From Microbacterium sp. M28 (GTDB lineage Bacteria; Actinomycetota; Actinomycetes; Actinomycetales; Microbacteriaceae), in the NCBI RefSeq assembly GCF_025836995.1, contig NZ_CP107546.1, positions 1,984,001 through 2,048,000 on the forward strand: a stretch of 64,000 bases of DNA, in the 5' to 3' direction. Of this stretch, positions 62,578 through 64,000 are shown one piece after another. Each line of letters begins with the position of its first letter. The stretch's first letter is position 1. Under the pieces are notes generated by a model. It had not been told where the DNA came from. It was given only the letters and a program-made list of their open reading frames with translations, and made no database searches. Made by a program: the position numbers and the translations under genes.

Positions 62578-63507
62578 ATGAGCATCCGCCTTCTCACCGC
62601 CGGTACCAGTCGCGTGTACTTCGCACTGCAGGCCACGGCCGGTGCGGTCTGGTGGGGCGCCGTCTGGCTGAGTCCGGAGGTGCGGGCTGCCACGCTCGGC
62701 TCGCTCGATCCTGTGCTGCTGGCCTTTCTCGACATCCCGCTCTTCGTTGCCGCCTCGGCGCTCGCTGCGTGCGGGCTGCACTGGGCGGTGTGGATCGTCT
62801 CCGTCTGGACGATGCTGGTCGCGGCCGGCATGGTCGCGTACGCGACGACGACCGGCGCTGCGGGGTGGGGCGCGCTGCTGATGTGCGCGGCCGCGGCCGG
62901 CGGTATCGCCGCCGCGTCGCTCGTCGTCCTCGGAAGGCTCCCGAGCGAGTGGCTCCTCCGCGGACCGTTCGTCTTCCGTGCGGCTCCGCAGGCGCGCTCC
63001 CATGTCGCACGGACCGTCGCTCAACTGGTGGTGTTCTGGGGCCTGTTCCTGCTCGTGCTGCCCGCTGTGATCGTCGCGGTGGAGCATCGCTGGGGCCTCC
63101 ATCTCCTCGTGCACCCCGCGGTGCGGATCGCCGGCGGCATCCTGCTGGTCGCGGCGAGTACGCTGGGCATCCGGTCAGCGCTCGCGATGGCGAGACGCGG
63201 CGCCGGAACTCCGCTGCCGTCCGCGATGCCGACCCGACTGGTGGTCGCCGGCCCGTATCGATTCGTGCGCAATCCGATGGCTGTCGCGGGGATCGCGCAG
63301 GGCGTCGCCGTCGGAATGCTGCTCGGATCCTGGCTCGTCGTGCTGTATGCGTTCTGCGGGTCGCTGGTGTGGAACACGCTGATCCGTCCGCACGAGGAGG
63401 CCGACCTCGCCGACCGCTTCGGCGCCGAGTACGAGGACTACCGGGCGCGCGTGCGGTGCTGGATCCCGCGGCGCCCGTCCGCACAGGTCACGCCGGACCG
63501 TCGATGA
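62578..63507 (+). CDS. ICMT/PEMT-type membrane methyltransferase
   Basis: A 309-residue membrane protein with about seven hydrophobic helices. The C-terminal part has the isoprenylcysteine/phospholipid methyltransferase signature: VVAGPYRFVRNPMAVAGIAQ, then RPHEEADLADRFGAEYEDYRARVRCWIPR. It would methylate a lipid-like substrate with SAM. Members of this family serve phenolic-lipid pathways in Streptomyces (SrsB), but this gene is 11 kb from the polyketide cluster. It overlaps the 3' end of the convergent DUF7882 gene by 20 bases. Confidence 0.85.
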   Translation: MSIRLLTAGTSRVYFALQATAGAVWWGAVWLSPEVRAATLGSLDPVLLAFLDIPLFVAASALAACGLHWAVWIVSVWTMLVAAGMVAYATTTGAAGWGALLMCAAAAGGIAAASLVVLGRLPSEWLLRGPFVFRAAPQARSHVARTVAQLVVFWGLFLLVLPAVIVAVEHRWGLHLLVHPAVRIAGGILLVAASTLGIRSALAMARRGAGTPLPSAMPTRLVVAGPYRFVRNPMAVAGIAQGVAVGMLLGSWLVVLYAFCGSLVWNTLIRPHEEADLADRFGAEYEDYRARVRCWIPRRPSAQVTPDRR

Positions 63508-63799
63508 CCTCGTCGATCAGGGCGATGCCCCCGGTCGAATTGGCCGAGTTCATCATGTCCTGAATCCACTGCGTGTTCAGCTCGGGCGGTTCCGGCTCGT
63601 CGAAGATGAACTGCAGCGGGATCGACGGGTGCAACCAGATCGTGGATCGCCCTCGGGGCTGGTTCTCGGGGTGCCGCCACGACATGGTGAACCCCTCCTG
63701 CCTGCGGAGTTTCGTCGTGACCACGACCTTGAGATGCGCGAGGGTCCGGTCGTCCAGGACGATCGGGCGGTCCTCACTGTCATAGATGAGTTGGCCCAT
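63488..63799 (-). CDS. DUF7882 family protein
   Basis: A 103-residue small protein of a family common in Microbacterium and relatives, often mislabelled as ATP-dependent DNA ligase. Typical features are the N terminus MGQLIYDSEDRPIVLDDRTLAHLKVVV, KLRRQEGFTMSW and the SIWLHPS-like IWLHPSIPLQFIF core. No ligase motif is present. Function unknown. TAGCGT lies six bases before the ATG. Confidence 0.82.
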   Translation of the reverse strand: MGQLIYDSEDRPIVLDDRTLAHLKVVVTTKLRRQEGFTMSWRHPENQPRGRSTIWLHPSIPLQFIFDEPEPPELNTQWIQDMMNSANSTGGIALIDEVIDGPA

Positions 63800-63805
63800 G
63801 CTCGA

Positions 63806-63811
63806 ACGCTA
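63806..63811 (-). promoter_or_regulatory. -10 hexamer of the DUF7882 gene
   Basis: TAGCGT on the minus strand, six bases before the ATG. Confidence 0.45.
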
Positions 63812-63961
63812 CGCTCCGCATCCTCCGGATGCCAGAGGCAACGCCGTGGCTGGTGAGGTCAGCTCGCGCCGGAGGATTCTGCCGATACAGCATGACGCTG
63901 TCAACGGGCACGACGGCGGCGTTTTACCCGATCACACTGGTCGCAACGACGATGGGAGCAG

Positions 63962-64000
63962 ATGATGTCCGACCCGCACGCCCTTCCCGACGACCAGCGC
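63962..64000 (+). CDS. start of a gene cut by the window edge
   Basis: Thirteen codons (MMSDPHALPDDQR) after GGGAGCAG at the right edge. Two ATGs are possible, at 63962 or 63965; the second is better spaced from GGGAG. Too little is visible to name it. The gap 63800-63961 before it holds a small GCATCC-TCC-GGATGC hairpin at 63818-63832 and no gene. Confidence 0.45.
   Translation, partial: MMSDPHALPDDQR

Noticed and set aside
63818..63832. GCATCC-TCC-GGATGC hairpin as a terminator
   Set aside because: The stem is only 6 bp, and GGATGC is so frequent in this genome that chance pairing is likely.
1..64000. CRISPR arrays, insertion sequences, prophage or integrase genes
   Set aside because: None seen: no regular spaced repeats, no transposase-like protein, and base composition looks even throughout.

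Overview
The window is about 64 kb of a high-GC actinobacterial chromosome, very probably Microbacterium or a close member of the Microbacteriaceae. The evidence is the gene content and order: a division/cell-wall (dcw) cluster without ftsA, actinobacterial families such as DUF3040, DUF3043, Rv2175c-like, GarA/OdhI and FtsR, a class II DAHP synthase, an ImuA/ImuB/DnaE2 mutasome, and a DUF7882 protein typical of Microbacterium. Coding density is high. No gap between genes exceeds 300 bases; the largest is about 280 bases, upstream of mraZ. I see no rRNA, tRNA, CRISPR array, insertion sequence or prophage gene.

Region 1 (1-12.4 kb, mostly minus strand) carries housekeeping genes: an M20 peptidase cut by the window edge, a DUF3043 membrane protein, pyrD, nrdR, hisD, an unknown membrane protein, replicative dnaE, a GNAT acetyltransferase, an RluA-type pseudouridine synthase, lspA and divIVA. 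Region 2 (12.5-28 kb, minus strand) is the dcw cluster, read from right to left: mraZ, rsmH, ftsL, ftsI, murF, mraY, murD, ftsW, murG, murC, ftsQ, ftsZ, yggS, sepF, yggT, divIVA. Genes are tightly packed or overlapping. murE is not in its usual place between ftsI and murF. MraZ-box-like repeats lie upstream of mraZ, and a palindrome lies in the ftsZ promoter.

Region 3 (28-38 kb) has a DUF3040 protein, a polyprenyl diphosphate synthase, an Rv2175c-like DNA-binding protein, a LysM cell-wall hydrolase, a four-PASTA PknL-like kinase, DAHP synthase, a PlsC acyltransferase, a long-chain acyl-CoA ligase and peptide deformylase. Region 4 (38-49 kb) has an EspI-like P-loop ATPase, pyruvate carboxylase, an orphan ParA, two MerR regulators (one the FtsR orthologue), a GarA/OdhI FHA protein, CopC and dihydrolipoyl dehydrogenase. 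The kinase, GarA, pyruvate carboxylase and lipoamide dehydrogenase together touch the pyruvate/2-oxoglutarate branch of metabolism. FtsR probably acts on ftsZ in region 2.

Region 5 (48.8-51.8 kb, minus strand) is a compact three-gene type III polyketide cluster: synthase, methyltransferase and FAD hydroxylase. It is the clearest specialised-metabolism system here. Region 6 (51.9-64 kb) has a CYTH phosphatase, a small prepilin-peptidase-like protein, the imuA-imuB-dnaE2 translesion operon with a RecA-NDp/PafBC-like promoter, several small hypothetical proteins, a Vms1-like peptidyl-tRNA hydrolase, an SGNH lipase, a DedA protein, an ICMT-type methyltransferase, a DUF7882 protein, and the first codons of one more gene.

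Across the window at least fifteen genes have a TANNNT hexamer exactly 6-7 bases before the start codon, which predicts leaderless mRNAs. I used this to choose several starts.
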